From the NCBI RefSeq assembly GCF_000765665.2, contig NZ_JROZ02000004.1:62001-126000 (forward strand): a DNA stretch of 64,000 nucleotides, written 5' to 3'. This DNA comes from Helicobacter sp. MIT 05-5293 (lineage in GTDB: Bacteria > Campylobacterota > Campylobacteria > Campylobacterales > Helicobacteraceae). The translations under genes were made by a program, and so were the position numbers. Below are positions 18,410-28,492 of this stretch, piece by piece. Each line of letters starts with the position of its first letter. Position 1 is the first letter of the stretch. The notes under the pieces were generated by a model. It did not search any database. It was not told the DNA's origin and was given only the letters and a program-made list of their open reading frames with translations.

Positions 18410-20728
18410 ATGAAAAAATATATTTTATTCTTTACTGCATTATCGAGTTTGTCAATATCTGCTTTTGCTGATGAGGCTTTAGACGAAAAAACTCAACAAA
18501 GCGTCAAGCTCAACAAATCTGTCGTTACTGCGACTATGAAAGCCACGCTTGATGAGCTTAATCGCAATGTCTATGAAATCGATAAAGAATCCATTCAAGA
18601 CAAAGGTTATCGCTCCACAGAGGACATTTTCCGCTATATGCCTTTTGTCGGGCTTTCCAATGTTGGTTTAGGTAGCAACCTTGATTTAAGGGGGCAAGGC
18701 AATCGCGCCAATACTTCTGTGCAAGTGCTGATTAATGGCGTGTATGCGAATATGCTAGATTCTAGTCATGGCGTTACACCGATGAACACACTCTCTCCTA
18801 ATACCATAGAATCTGTTGAGATTCTGCCCGGTGGAGGTGCAGTAATGTATGGGAATGGCACACGCGGAGGAGTAGTCAATATCACGACACAAAAACGATA
18901 CGAGCAGCCATTTTTTAGCGCAGGGCTAAGCTATGCAAATATCATTGCTTCGACCGGACATAATGTCAATGCTGATGCGAAATTTGGCGCGAAAGTCGGC
19001 GATAGGACACACCTTTCGCTCGGTGCGGCATATATCTTGCGTGGCGGACCAAGAGAGGGTGATGTAACCAATGGCGGAGAGGCGAATTTTGGGTTGATTT
19101 ATGATATTGTAGCGGGGGGGGGGCATAGCATAAATTTTGACATTGATTATTTTTATGGCGATATTAAGACTTCTCCTAACAACTCCTTTATGGACATTCC
19201 CAACCCCGCCAAAAGCGACAGAAAAACCGCAGGTAATGGCGACTTGCACAACACCCAGCAGCGACTCGATGTCAGTCTCGGATATGAGGGGAGATTAAGC
19301 GAAAATGCTAAACTTGACCTCAAAGCCTTCTATCATCTCAATCATATTGATTATGTGGATTCTGTAACGCGACTAAGCAATTATAACTATTCAAATTTAA
19401 ATTGGAGTGGAACTGCTGCCGATCAAAGCGGCTCACTTTTTGATGACCAAAAAATCGGGCTTTTAGCCAAATACGATTTAAAGCATCACAACGGACGCCT
19501 TATCTTGGGATTAGAATCTATCTACAACAGAGGCAAACGCGTGATGAATCAAGATATTAATGGGACAACTAACACTAATAGTATGTTCAGTAGTAGTAGT
19601 AGCGGAAATTCTAATAACTATAATGGAACTACCATATATAGTCATTATATTAATATCCCATTTATAGGTGAAAAATGGAGTAATTCACTCTTTGCGATTG
19701 AAAAATACGATTTCACACCGAGATTCTCCCTCACGGGTGGAGTGCGCTATGAAGCTGCAACCTATTGGGCAGACGCACTATACAATACAAAAGGTGGATT
19801 ATATCAACCAAATGGCAATGTGTTGTATAGCTGCTATACAATATCAGGAAGCACAAGATGCGTTAGTATGGAAAATACTATCAGCGCAAGCAATGGCGCA
19901 AATGGCACACTTAATCAAACCCAGCACAACATCGCCCTAGAGCTCACGCCTAATTACCGCTATTCTGACTATGGCAATATCTATGCCAAATATGAGCGGG
20001 GATATTTCTCCCCCTCTCCGAATAATCTCTTGCAGAGACAAAGTCGGACTTATCTCCCTACAGATTTAAAAAAAGAAACTTACGATACTTTTGAAATCGG
20101 GTTAAAAGACTTTTGGGGAGATTCTGTGATGTTTTCTGCCGCACTCTTCTACACACTCACACATAATGAATTTTACACGATTGGGAACGCGCACTCCGTA
20201 TCAGGCGTAACCTATGGGAACTATGACCAGACGCAACGCACAGGGATTGAACTCTTCTCCGAACAATACCTCTTTGGCGATATGTTGCGCTTGAGTGAGA
20301 GCTTTACCTATATCGATGCGCGTGTGCTGAAAAATAATGGCAAAAGCTCAAACGCTAAAATCCCCTATGTGAGCAACTATAAAGCGACTTTGAGTATCCA
20401 CTATCAGCCTATGAGAAAGTTTGGTATCTGGCTACAAAATAGCTTTATTGGGAAGCAAAAAGACATTGAGACATTTACAACTACTCGTAATGCGCAAGGC
20501 ACTACTACAACAAGCAATGGGCAAGATACGATTCCGGGATATATTCTCACAGACTTAGGAGTGAATTATCGTGCGGGAGATTGGAACATAAGTGCAGGTG
20601 TGCGCAATCTCTTTGATACATTTTATTACAGCTACTATAATGGCGATGTAAGCGACCCTATTGCCGGGTATGGATTCCTTATCGGACAAGGGCGCACTGC
20701 CTTTGCTGAAGTGCGATACAGCTTTTAG
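18410..20728 (+). CDS. TonB-dependent outer-membrane receptor with in-frame poly-G tract
   Basis: This 772-residue receptor has a signal peptide (MKKYILFFTALSSLSISAFA) and a TonB-box-like SVVTATM. The plug domain carries DLRGQGNRANTSVQVLING and VEILPGGGAVMYGNGTRGGV. A 22-strand-type barrel follows, ending in the terminal F needed for outer-membrane insertion (AEVRYSF). Such receptors import iron complexes, nickel or cobalamin using TonB energy. It resembles the FecA/FrpB/CfrA kind, but the ligand cannot be read. A G10 tract at 19114-19123 is in frame (DIVAGGGHS), so the gene is currently on. The gene stands alone; upstream AT-rich repeats suggest metal control. Confidence 0.9.
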   Translation: MKKYILFFTALSSLSISAFADEALDEKTQQSVKLNKSVVTATMKATLDELNRNVYEIDKESIQDKGYRSTEDIFRYMPFVGLSNVGLGSNLDLRGQGNRANTSVQVLINGVYANMLDSSHGVTPMNTLSPNTIESVEILPGGGAVMYGNGTRGGVVNITTQKRYEQPFFSAGLSYANIIASTGHNVNADAKFGAKVGDRTHLSLGAAYILRGGPREGDVTNGGEANFGLIYDIVAGGGHSINFDIDYFYGDIKTSPNNSFMDIPNPAKSDRKTAGNGDLHNTQQRLDVSLGYEGRLSENAKLDLKAFYHLNHIDYVDSVTRLSNYNYSNLNWSGTAADQSGSLFDDQKIGLLAKYDLKHHNGRLILGLESIYNRGKRVMNQDINGTTNTNSMFSSSSSGNSNNYNGTTIYSHYINIPFIGEKWSNSLFAIEKYDFTPRFSLTGGVRYEAATYWADALYNTKGGLYQPNGNVLYSCYTISGSTRCVSMENTISASNGANGTLNQTQHNIALELTPNYRYSDYGNIYAKYERGYFSPSPNNLLQRQSRTYLPTDLKKETYDTFEIGLKDFWGDSVMFSAALFYTLTHNEFYTIGNAHSVSGVTYGNYDQTQRTGIELFSEQYLFGDMLRLSESFTYIDARVLKNNGKSSNAKIPYVSNYKATLSIHYQPMRKFGIWLQNSFIGKQKDIETFTTTRNAQGTTTTSNGQDTIPGYILTDLGVNYRAGDWNISAGVRNLFDTFYYSYYNGDVSDPIAGYGFLIGQGRTAFAEVRYSF
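19114..19123 (+). repeat. Poly-G tract G10 inside the TonB receptor gene
   Basis: Ten G encode AGGG in the N-terminal part of the barrel. At ten the frame is open. Loss or gain of one G would stop translation early and remove the barrel, so this is a probable on/off switch for the receptor. Confidence 0.87.
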
Positions 20729-20795
20729 TGATGTAAAGTATTTCAAGAAAGCACCATAGATTAAACTTATCTTAGCTCCTTTTGGGGTATAGACT

Positions 20796-20824
20796 TTGCC
20801 ACAGAGGTAACGAGCCTGTGGCAA
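20796..20824. terminator. Perfect 9-bp hairpin after the TonB receptor gene
   Basis: TTGCCACAG and CTGTGGCAA form a perfect 9-bp stem around an 11-base loop, about 70 bases after the receptor stop. No T run follows, so it may be a non-canonical terminator or an mRNA end stabiliser. Confidence 0.45.
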
Positions 20825-21010
20825 TTACTCTGCACAACCATACTTTAAAATCCAAAAACGCGTTTCTATTTTTATCCTAGATTCTCTAATTCTTTAAGTA
20901 GTTATAAACCAACTTAAAATAATTTTAATTCATATAAAATTATTGAAATATTTACAATTCTAGGTATAATTTCTACAAAATTTAATCATTTGATATTTAA
21001 GGAGTCTAAG

Positions 21011-21370
21011 GTGTCAAAAAATAAAATTGTTTTAACTGCACAAGATCGCAAAGAACTTACTCCTTTGCTTCATCTCACAAAAGCCGAGCGTAAGCTTATG
21101 CCACAAGAAGTTCTCCAAAAGCTTGAAGTGCTTGCGCGTGAGCAAGATGGGACAAGTGAGTTTCAACAACTTGAAGAGATTATTGAAGAATCTTTAAATA
21201 TCGTGCAAACTCTTGAGCTCAATGAAGATCTTGAATATCTCCGACAAACCAATCAACGCGAAAAAATCAAAGATTTTGTATGGTGGAGCATCAATTATAA
21301 AATCTTCCTTGCTCATCGCAGAGTGCAAAGAGCAAGACGGCGCGCAAAACAACTCAAACAAAAAAACTAA
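21011..21370 (+). CDS. Hypothetical basic cytosolic protein
   Basis: This is a 119-residue protein of unknown function. It is helical and charged, with an acidic middle (FQQLEEIIEESLNIVQTLEL) and a strongly basic end (AHRRVQRARRRAKQLKQKN), which suggests nucleic-acid or ribosome contact. There is no signal peptide or membrane segment. The start is GTG 21011, with AAGGAG seven bases upstream; a TTG 21 bases earlier would put the ribosome site inside the gene. It is convergent with pflB, whose stop lies 12 bases away. Confidence 0.7.
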   Translation: MSKNKIVLTAQDRKELTPLLHLTKAERKLMPQEVLQKLEVLAREQDGTSEFQQLEEIIEESLNIVQTLELNEDLEYLRQTNQREKIKDFVWWSINYKIFLAHRRVQRARRRAKQLKQKN

Positions 21371-21382
21371 AATAGTCTCACT

Positions 21383-23869
21383 CTAAAAAGTCTTGAACTC
21401 ACTATTCTGGTGAGCATCAAGCAAATCAGTCGTATCAATCTCAAAATCAAAAAATTCAGAGACAAAATGCGTATTTGAGATTCTATCATAATGCTGAATC
21501 GCTGCCTTGATATTTTTGCTCTCTTGATAAAGCAATCCCAACACATAACGTGCTTCGAAATTAATCGCGGATTCCATTTTGGCTAATTGCAAAAGAGCCA
21601 CAGCATTCTCATGACGATTTGCACCCATTGCGGAAATCGCTGCAAAAAATCGTGTCTGTGAATCGTCTTCTTTCAAATCATCAATCAAGGAATTGTAAAT
21701 TGCGAAAGCCTTTTCAAAATCATTACTATAAATATTTGATAACCCCAAAGCCTGCAAAATACCATTGGGCGAGCGTGTCTCGACAATCAGCTTTGACTCA
21801 AGCTCTTCTTGAATCGAGCGCAACGATCCTGTTACAAACCCGACATAAACATACAATTCCCGAGCCAAAGAAGGACCATAATAAATAGGACGCAAGTCAA
21901 GATTCTTTTCTTTATAAATCACATTCATTTGTAAAGAAAAATCTTTGAGATTCATTCTGAAACGTTTGCCAAGCTCATACATTGTATTTGCCACGACATC
22001 TCTAGGATAAATATTTTTAATCTCATTAAAAGATTCTGTAATGCGTGTCGCATCGGCATTATAAATCCCATACACTGCATTTAAAGCATAATGAATAGGC
22101 TTTCGATCCTGAAGCTTATAAGCCTGCGTGTCTTTAAGCCACAAAAGCGGGTCTGCTGGAGATTCTCCAGTGTAACGGAAAAGTGAAAGTAAAAATTCGC
22201 GTTCAAGCGGTGAATCAAAGTGAATTTCGGCAAAATCATTAGAAATATTATGATTTAACCGCCTTGTATCACGATAGGTAAGCTCGGCACATATCAAGGC
22301 AAAAATACCCGCCATTACATCGTTACCATTTAAGTGATAAGCACGAATAAAATGCGCATACGCACTATCAAAATCATTCATTTGGGCATAAAGCAATCCG
22401 AGATTGTAGTGCAAAATCGAATGATTGGGATAATTTTTGATTGATTTTTCCATTGATTTGATAATCTCTCTCAAATCTTGATGAAGTGTAAGCACACGCA
22501 AATCTTGTGCAATTGCTTGATTGATATGCGAGACCGTTTGCCCATCTTGTAAAATAGTCTTCGCACTCTCAAGGTTGCTAGAGAGCGCATTGAGATTCCC
22601 ACTTTGTATAATTTCAAGGGCATCTTTGGCGTTAAAAACCCTAAAAGGCGCATAATAAAACAGAATCTTATAGCCAAGCATTTTATTGTGTTCAAATTGA
22701 CGATCCCAAAATGCTTCTTGCGCAAGATTAATATCAAACAAATCATCTTTGAGCTTGACTTTAATCGGATACTGCGCAAAAATCTTTGCGTCTTCTTCTT
22801 TAGCATTCAGTCTCTCCAAAAGCAAGGCACTTTCTTTAAAATTCCCTCTTTTTAGCTCAATAAGTTGCAATGCCATTAGCGCATCAAGATTCCCTTGATA
22901 ATGCCCTAAATATTCATAAAGATATTGCCGTGCTTGATTATATTCGCCAAGCCTTGCGTGCAAAAGAGCAATGGCAAAATTATCTTCTTTATCAGCCACT
23001 TGTTTGAGTTGGGCTAAAGCATTATACTCATCACCAAAGACCAAAAACATTTCAGAAGCTAATTTTTTACTCTCTCTCTCATAGCTTGAAGAGCTAGGAT
23101 TCAAAAAGGGCGAAAGGGATTCAAAGTAATATCCCTTATAATATTGTAAAAGTCCGTAAAGATAAGAATACAAAGGCTGATTTGTCGTATGAAAAAGATA
23201 ACTTGAAGCAATACCTAAATAATATTCGTAAAGATTCATATCATTAAGCATATACGCACTATAAGCAGCATCAAACGCACTCACACTAATATCTTTACCT
23301 GTATTAATAGCATTCTCAAATGAATGTATTGCGCCCTTATAGTCGTTTTCTCGTAATTTTATCACGCCTAGATTATATTCTGCGATAGATTCTGAATATG
23401 CGGCGATATTTTGAAACAAATCCAAAGCCTCCATCTTATCGCCTTTTAAATAAAGCAAATTTGCCTTTCGTATCATCTTGCCAAATTCTGTATTATCGAC
23501 TTCTGGGCGTTTAGTCGCACCAAGAATTGGAGCAGGTTCAATGATTTTACGCGATAAGGGCGATGGACTTGTCTTCACTTCAGGCTCATCATCTCGCAAA
23601 AGCACGATAAACAATACAATGATAAACACAAAAATAAGCACTGCGATAGCAATAATGCCAATCATCAAGGGTTTGTTGTCTTTTAATGTGTCAATATGCG
23701 GCTGCAAAAAAGGTAAAAATTTGCCTAATAACTCTTTGATTTTGTTAGACTTTGTAGCATCTTCTTGTGCTTGAGCTTGCTCTGGATTCTCTGATGTTTC
23801 TTCTTGTTGAGAATCTGCAGGGGTTGGCTCAAGCCCATCATCAAGCTGAATTACATTTTCTTCTGCCAT
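21383..23869 (-). CDS. pflB: Flagellar motor accessory TPR membrane protein PflB
   Basis: This 828-residue protein has an acidic, Gln/Glu-rich cytosolic N terminus and one membrane helix (about residues 70-92, MIGIIAIAVLIFVFIIVLFI). A long periplasmic array of tetratricopeptide repeats follows, e.g. AEYNLGVIKLRENDYKGAIH and LHYNLGLLYAQMNDFDSAYA. A large TPR membrane protein beside serS matches C. jejuni PflB (Cj0390 next to serS). PflB forms part of the motor disk and helps recruit stators. The call rests on architecture plus synteny; a plain TPR protein is the alternative. Confidence 0.78.
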   Translation of the reverse strand: MAEENVIQLDDGLEPTPADSQQEETSENPEQAQAQEDATKSNKIKELLGKFLPFLQPHIDTLKDNKPLMIGIIAIAVLIFVFIIVLFIVLLRDDEPEVKTSPSPLSRKIIEPAPILGATKRPEVDNTEFGKMIRKANLLYLKGDKMEALDLFQNIAAYSESIAEYNLGVIKLRENDYKGAIHSFENAINTGKDISVSAFDAAYSAYMLNDMNLYEYYLGIASSYLFHTTNQPLYSYLYGLLQYYKGYYFESLSPFLNPSSSSYERESKKLASEMFLVFGDEYNALAQLKQVADKEDNFAIALLHARLGEYNQARQYLYEYLGHYQGNLDALMALQLIELKRGNFKESALLLERLNAKEEDAKIFAQYPIKVKLKDDLFDINLAQEAFWDRQFEHNKMLGYKILFYYAPFRVFNAKDALEIIQSGNLNALSSNLESAKTILQDGQTVSHINQAIAQDLRVLTLHQDLREIIKSMEKSIKNYPNHSILHYNLGLLYAQMNDFDSAYAHFIRAYHLNGNDVMAGIFALICAELTYRDTRRLNHNISNDFAEIHFDSPLEREFLLSLFRYTGESPADPLLWLKDTQAYKLQDRKPIHYALNAVYGIYNADATRITESFNEIKNIYPRDVVANTMYELGKRFRMNLKDFSLQMNVIYKEKNLDLRPIYYGPSLARELYVYVGFVTGSLRSIQEELESKLIVETRSPNGILQALGLSNIYSNDFEKAFAIYNSLIDDLKEDDSQTRFFAAISAMGANRHENAVALLQLAKMESAINFEARYVLGLLYQESKNIKAAIQHYDRISNTHFVSEFFDFEIDTTDLLDAHQNSEFKTF

Positions 23870-23879
23870 TTAGATACCC

Positions 23880-25151
23880 TTAGAGATATTTTTGCAACAC
23901 TTCTGGAATAAGTATGCTTCCATCGGCTTGCTGATAATTTTCCATAATTGCAATCAATGTGCGCCCCACAGCAAGTGATGAACCATTGAGCGTATGGACA
24001 AGATAATTTTTCTTATCATCTTTATACCGAATCTTTGCTCTTCGTGCTTGAAAATCGCGTGTGTTGGACACAGAGCTAATCTCTCGATAACAATTTTGTC
24101 CGGGCAGCCATACCTCAATATCCACGGTATTACTCGCACTAAAACCCAAATCCCCTCCGCATAATTGCACCAAACGATGCGGGAGTTTGAGGGCTTCTAA
24201 GATTCCACTTGCTGTATCAATCATCTTTTGCTGTATGTCCTCACTTTGGCTTGGGTGAGTGATCGCCACAAGCTCGACTTTATCAAACTGATGTTGGCGA
24301 ATCATACCCCGCGTATCTCGCCCAGCACTTCCAGCTTCTTTGCGGAAACAAGGCGTTTGCGCGGTGAGTAAAATCGGCAAATCTTCTTTGGGAATAATCG
24401 TATCTTGATAAAGATTTGTGAGAGTAATCTCTGAAGTTGAAATCAAATACAAATCATTTTCGCTCTCACTGCTGTCATCAAGACGAGAATCTATCTTAAA
24501 CATATCCTCTTCAAATTTTGGCAATTGCCCTGTCCCTAAAAGTGCTCTGCTATTAACAATCACTGGGGTTACTACTGCTTCAAATCCTGCATTCTGATTG
24601 AAATCAAGCATAAAATTGATTAATGCCCGATTGATTTTCGCCCCCATTCCACGCAAAACTGAAAAACGGCTTTTGGCGAGCTTGACACCTGCTTCAAAAT
24701 CAATCCAACCATTTTGAGAGGCAAGCTCCCAATGTTCTTTAGGCGTAAAATCAAAATGAGGAATGCTAAGGACTTTTTTTATCTCGACATTATCATTTTC
24801 GTCCTCTCCCTCTGGCGTGGATTCATCAGGAATATTAGGTATGCGTAATGCAAAATCATCAAGTTTTGCCTCAATCTCTCTGACACGAGATTCTGCAACA
24901 CTCATTTGTTGTTTATTAGATTCAAGGGTATTTTTAAGCTCACTCACATCTTTTTTTTCGCGCATATACTGCCCAAAAAGCTTGGAGGTTTTATTCTGAT
25001 AAGCTTGGAGGTTTTCAAGCTCTTGCTTATGCGTTTTGTATGCGATAGCCATTTGTTTGAGTTGCTCTAAAGTCGCTACATCGACTTTTTTAATACGCAG
25101 TTTATCGCTCATCGTATCAAAATCATTCACCAAAGCCTTAATATCAATCAT
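23880..25151 (-). CDS. serS: Serine--tRNA ligase
   Basis: This class II synthetase charges tRNA-Ser. The N-terminal long coiled-coil arm (about residues 30-105) binds the tRNA variable arm. The catalytic core shows motif 2 ([20 protein letters not shown]) and motif 3 ([19 protein letters not shown]). ATG 25151 ([11 protein letters not shown]) follows AAGGGAG; a GTG two codons earlier is less likely. It is 423 residues long. It is upstream of pflB by 10 bases and probably co-transcribed. Confidence 0.95.
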   Translation of the reverse strand: MIDIKALVNDFDTMSDKLRIKKVDVATLEQLKQMAIAYKTHKQELENLQAYQNKTSKLFGQYMREKKDVSELKNTLESNKQQMSVAESRVREIEAKLDDFALRIPNIPDESTPEGEDENDNVEIKKVLSIPHFDFTPKEHWELASQNGWIDFEAGVKLAKSRFSVLRGMGAKINRALINFMLDFNQNAGFEAVVTPVIVNSRALLGTGQLPKFEEDMFKIDSRLDDSSESENDLYLISTSEITLTNLYQDTIIPKEDLPILLTAQTPCFRKEAGSAGRDTRGMIRQHQFDKVELVAITHPSQSEDIQQKMIDTASGILEALKLPHRLVQLCGGDLGFSASNTVDIEVWLPGQNCYREISSVSNTRDFQARRAKIRYKDDKKNYLVHTLNGSSLAVGRTLIAIMENYQQADGSILIPEVLQKYL

Positions 25152-25302
25152 CTTCACTCCCTTGAAATCTCTTTATCAATAATCCATAAAATTTTAGCTG
25201 ATATTTCATCAAAAAAGCATTTTTTATTCCTTCAAGATTTGCAATTTTTAAACATTTTTAATATAAAATGCTATTTTAATATTAATTCATAAAGGCAAAG
25301 CA

Positions 25303-25767
25303 ATGTTTGGAGCGGGTATATTTGAGATTCTCATTATATTAATTGTCGCTGTTATCGCTCTAGGTCCCAATAAACTCCCTCAAACCATTGTCGATGTAGT
25401 AAAATTTTTCCGCGCGTTTAAAAAAACAATCCACGAAGCCAAAGAAACTTTTGACAAAGAGATTCAGCTTGCCGAACTCAAACAAGAAGCCCTCAAATAC
25501 AAAAACACCATTGAAGATGGTATGAAACAAATCACACAGGATATGAAACTTGACGAGCTTAGAGAAATCAGCGCAGATGCAGTGAAGTCTCTTAACACAA
25601 CGCTTGAAGGTCTCAATAATGAAATTACTTACGATAGCCCATCTTTACCCAAACAAGATGAATTACCCGCTCAAAGTGAAAAAGAGAATCAAAAGGAGAA
25701 TCACATAGCCGCTGATACAAATACTCCTATAGAATCTCCCACACACAAGACACATAAGGATTCTTAA
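25303..25767 (+). CDS. tatB: Twin-arginine translocase subunit TatB
   Basis: The 154-residue protein has one N-terminal membrane helix (FEILIILIVAVIALGPNKLP, with the conserved Glu and the GP hinge). An amphipathic helix (VVKFFRAFKKTIHEAKETF) and a long acidic tail follow. It acts with TatC as the receptor for folded twin-arginine proteins. tatC follows six bases later. The length and the helix after the hinge favour TatB over TatA. Confidence 0.92.
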   Translation: MFGAGIFEILIILIVAVIALGPNKLPQTIVDVVKFFRAFKKTIHEAKETFDKEIQLAELKQEALKYKNTIEDGMKQITQDMKLDELREISADAVKSLNTTLEGLNNEITYDSPSLPKQDELPAQSEKENQKENHIAADTNTPIESPTHKTHKDS

Positions 25768-25772
25768 ATCCC

Positions 25773-26549
25773 ATGCTTGAAGATTTAAAACCTCATATCC
25801 AAGACTTACGCACACGATTAATCGTGATTATTAGCGTTTTACTTGTAACCTTTATGATTTGTCTTTTATTTTGGCAAGGGATTTTTGACATTATCAAAAA
25901 ACCTCTAAGTGATGTGCTTGAACACGAAGTCGCGGGTAAATTCGTCATCTCGGGTATGGTCGAAGGTGTGTTTGTCGCGATGAAATCCGCATTTTTTGCT
26001 GCATCTGTTATCTCGACACCTGTTATCTTTTGGCAAATATGGATTTTTGTCGCTCCGGGCTTATACAAACACGAAAAAAAGATTGTCTTGCCTTTTGTAT
26101 TTTTTGGCACGATTATGTTTGCAATTGGTGTTGTTTTTTCGTATTATGGGGTATTACCCTTTATCGTTAAAAATGTCTTACTTTTTGGCAATGAGCATTT
26201 TGAAGCCTATATCACAGCTGAAAATTATTTCACATTTTTTATTCGTTTGATTTTAGGTTTTGGAATCGCCTTTGAATTGCCCGTATTGTGCTTTTTTCTT
26301 GGAAAAATTGGTCTGATTACTGATGCAAGCCTTAAAGGTTTTTTCAAATATGCTATTGTAATTATTTTCATCGTTGCAGCCATTATCGCTCCGCCAGATG
26401 TGATTTCACAGATTCTCTTAGCAATCCCTCTAAGTGCATTATACGGAATCTCTATTCTTATTTTAAAGTTTGTCAATCCCGCACCACCGCCCGATGAAGA
26501 CGATGATGAAGAGGACAATCCAACTTCATCTCAAACACCGCAAAGTTAA
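25773..26549 (+). CDS. tatC: Twin-arginine translocase subunit TatC
   Basis: This 258-residue protein has six membrane helices. Conserved TatC points are LEDLKPHIQDLRTRL at the N terminus, FWQIWIFVAPGLYKHEKK with the conserved Pro/Glu, and ENYFTFFIRLILGFGIAFELPV. It is the signal-peptide receptor of the Tat system. The acidic C terminus (PPDEDDDEEDNP) is low in complexity. It lies between tatB and queA, as in other Helicobacter. Confidence 0.95.
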   Translation: MLEDLKPHIQDLRTRLIVIISVLLVTFMICLLFWQGIFDIIKKPLSDVLEHEVAGKFVISGMVEGVFVAMKSAFFAASVISTPVIFWQIWIFVAPGLYKHEKKIVLPFVFFGTIMFAIGVVFSYYGVLPFIVKNVLLFGNEHFEAYITAENYFTFFIRLILGFGIAFELPVLCFFLGKIGLITDASLKGFFKYAIVIIFIVAAIIAPPDVISQILLAIPLSALYGISILILKFVNPAPPPDEDDDEEDNPTSSQTPQS

Positions 26550-26560
26550 AGGGCAGAATA

Positions 26561-27655
26561 ATGACAAAAATTGATGCCCAATCGCAGGATTTTCTGCTTT
26601 CAAGCTATGACTATGATTTGCCCCCACAAGCAATCGCCCTTTATCCGACCAAGCCTCCTGAAAATGGCAAACTGCTCGTATATGAACGAGACAATGATCG
26701 TATCATACATAGTGATTTTGCCCATTTTAGCGACTTTGTGCCAGATGACACATTGCTTGTCTTTAATGATACCAAAGTCATCAAGGCTCGACTTTATGGC
26801 TATAAAATCAATGCGCAAGGACACAAAAAAATCATAGAAATTTTCTACCACAAGCCTTATAACCACGCCCTTACAGAGTTTTTGATTCAAACCAAAGGGC
26901 GTATCAAAAAAGGGGATCGTATCATATTAGAATCTAACTTATCAGAATCCACACAAAAGGGCGATTCAGATGAAACTTATGTGCAGATTCTCGATAGTCT
27001 CGATAATGGTTTCAGAATCGCCCGATTTATACGCGGTGAAGAGATTCTCAATCAATCCAAAGTGCTTAAGATTCTCGAAAATAAAGGACATATCCCTTTG
27101 CCACCTTATATCAAGCGTCAAGACACTGCACAAGATGAATGCGACTATCAAAGTGTATTTGCAAAGAATCTCGGTGCAGTCGCTTCCCCAACAGCCTCTT
27201 TACATTTTAGCACACAGCATCTTGCAAAGATTCAAGAGCGTTTTCAAACTTGTTTTATTACGCTCCATGTCGGTGCGGGGACATTTGTAAGTGTGCAAAC
27301 CCCAGATATTCGACAGCACCAAATACACAGCGAATTTTTTGATATTTCACCACAAGTGGCGCATCAGCTTGATAAAGCTTCAAAAGTCCTATGTATCGGC
27401 ACGACTTGCGCACGGAGTGTAGAATATTACGCACGACATCATCTTTTGCAAGGCGAGTGCGACTTGTTTTTATATCCCGGAGAGCCATTTTTGCGGGTGG
27501 ATTATCTTTTGAGCAACTTTCATCTCCCAAAAAGCACCTTAATAATGCTTATTAGCGCAATGATTGGGAGAAAAAAATGCCTCGAAATTTATCATCAAGC
27601 CCTTGAAAACGGCTATCGATTCTATTCTTACGGCGATGGAATGCTTATACTATGA
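26561..27655 (+). CDS. queA: S-adenosylmethionine:tRNA ribosyltransferase-isomerase
   Basis: QueA transfers the ribosyl part of SAM to preQ1 in tRNA to form epoxyqueuosine. Family segments are YDYDLPPQAIALYPTKP at the N terminus, VFNDTKVIKARLYG, LHVGAGTFVSVQTPDIRQH, and YPGEPFLRVDYLLSNFHLPK. It is 364 residues long. Its end overlaps rsmG by four bases (ATGA). A region around residues 120-165 looks longer than in the shortest family members. Confidence 0.94.
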   Translation: MTKIDAQSQDFLLSSYDYDLPPQAIALYPTKPPENGKLLVYERDNDRIIHSDFAHFSDFVPDDTLLVFNDTKVIKARLYGYKINAQGHKKIIEIFYHKPYNHALTEFLIQTKGRIKKGDRIILESNLSESTQKGDSDETYVQILDSLDNGFRIARFIRGEEILNQSKVLKILENKGHIPLPPYIKRQDTAQDECDYQSVFAKNLGAVASPTASLHFSTQHLAKIQERFQTCFITLHVGAGTFVSVQTPDIRQHQIHSEFFDISPQVAHQLDKASKVLCIGTTCARSVEYYARHHLLQGECDLFLYPGEPFLRVDYLLSNFHLPKSTLIMLISAMIGRKKCLEIYHQALENGYRFYSYGDGMLIL

Positions 27656-28248
27656 CACATTTAGAACAACAACTCCAACAACACAAAATCTCCCTGCCCA
27701 GCGAGTGTTATCAAAAATACAGAATCTTTGGGGAAGAGCTGCTCAAATGGAATAAAATCCATAATCTAAGCGGGGTAAGCAGTATAGAATCTGTGGAAGA
27801 TAATATTTTAGATTCACTTTATCCGCTTAAATTTATCGATGATTTTCAAAATTGTATGGATGTAGGGTCAGGAGGTGGATTCCCCGCGATGGCTTTAGCG
27901 ATTGCCAAGCCCACAGCACGATTTTTCCTCATAGAGCCGCGTATTAAACGCTCATCATTTTTGAAAAACATCACTCTTGAGCTTGGACTTAATAATGTCT
28001 CTGTTTTGACACATCGTATTCAAGAAGTGCCTATCACGGAGGTTAATAATTTGGACTTAATCACTTCAAGAGCTGTAATGGACGCTAAAGAACTAATCTA
28101 TCTCACACGCAAATTCCTTAAAAATGAAGGATATTTTTTACTTTATAAGGGCTTAAATTTTCGCAAGGAAATGCCTCATATGAGTGTGGAAGAATGTTTT
28201 GAACGCGACAGGAGAATCTACTATTACAAAAAAGGTAAAGATATTTAA
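27652..28248 (+). CDS. rsmG: 16S rRNA (guanine-527-N7)-methyltransferase
   Basis: RsmG (GidB) methylates G527 of 16S rRNA. The SAM loop is MDVGSGGGFPAMALAIA; LLKWNKIHNLSGV and the later LITSRAVMD are family marks. It is 198 residues long. It starts by a four-base overlap with queA. Loss of this gene is a known route to low-level streptomycin resistance in other bacteria. Confidence 0.93.
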   Translation: MTHLEQQLQQHKISLPSECYQKYRIFGEELLKWNKIHNLSGVSSIESVEDNILDSLYPLKFIDDFQNCMDVGSGGGFPAMALAIAKPTARFFLIEPRIKRSSFLKNITLELGLNNVSVLTHRIQEVPITEVNNLDLITSRAVMDAKELIYLTRKFLKNEGYFLLYKGLNFRKEMPHMSVEECFERDRRIYYYKKGKDI

Positions 28249-28264
28249 CGATTAAGGAGATATG

Positions 28265-28492
28265 ATGATTAAACTACTTGTGATTCTGCTTGCTATAGGA
28301 ATGTTAGCGTGGTTACTCTTGCGCTCTTCTTTTAAACCCTATCCCAAAACCAAAAACAATAAAAAACACCAAGATGAGATTGAAGAAATGTGCGAATGTG
28401 CTTGTTGTGGCGTGTATATCTCACAAAAAGAAGCACTAATGAGCGATGGATATTACTTTTGTTCGCAAGAATGTCTCAAAAAGAGGAAATAA
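28265..28492 (+). CDS. PP0621-like small membrane protein with zinc-type cysteine pairs
   Basis: This 75-residue protein has one N-terminal membrane helix (LLVILLAIGMLAWLLL). A short cytosolic part has clustered cysteines (CECACCGVYIS and YYFCSQECLKK) that could bind zinc. The layout matches the PP0621 family of unknown function. ATG 28265 is chosen over ATG 28262 because it sits better behind AAGGAG. Its stop overlaps the next start (TAATG). Confidence 0.75.
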   Translation: MIKLLVILLAIGMLAWLLLRSSFKPYPKTKNNKKHQDEIEEMCECACCGVYISQKEALMSDGYYFCSQECLKKRK

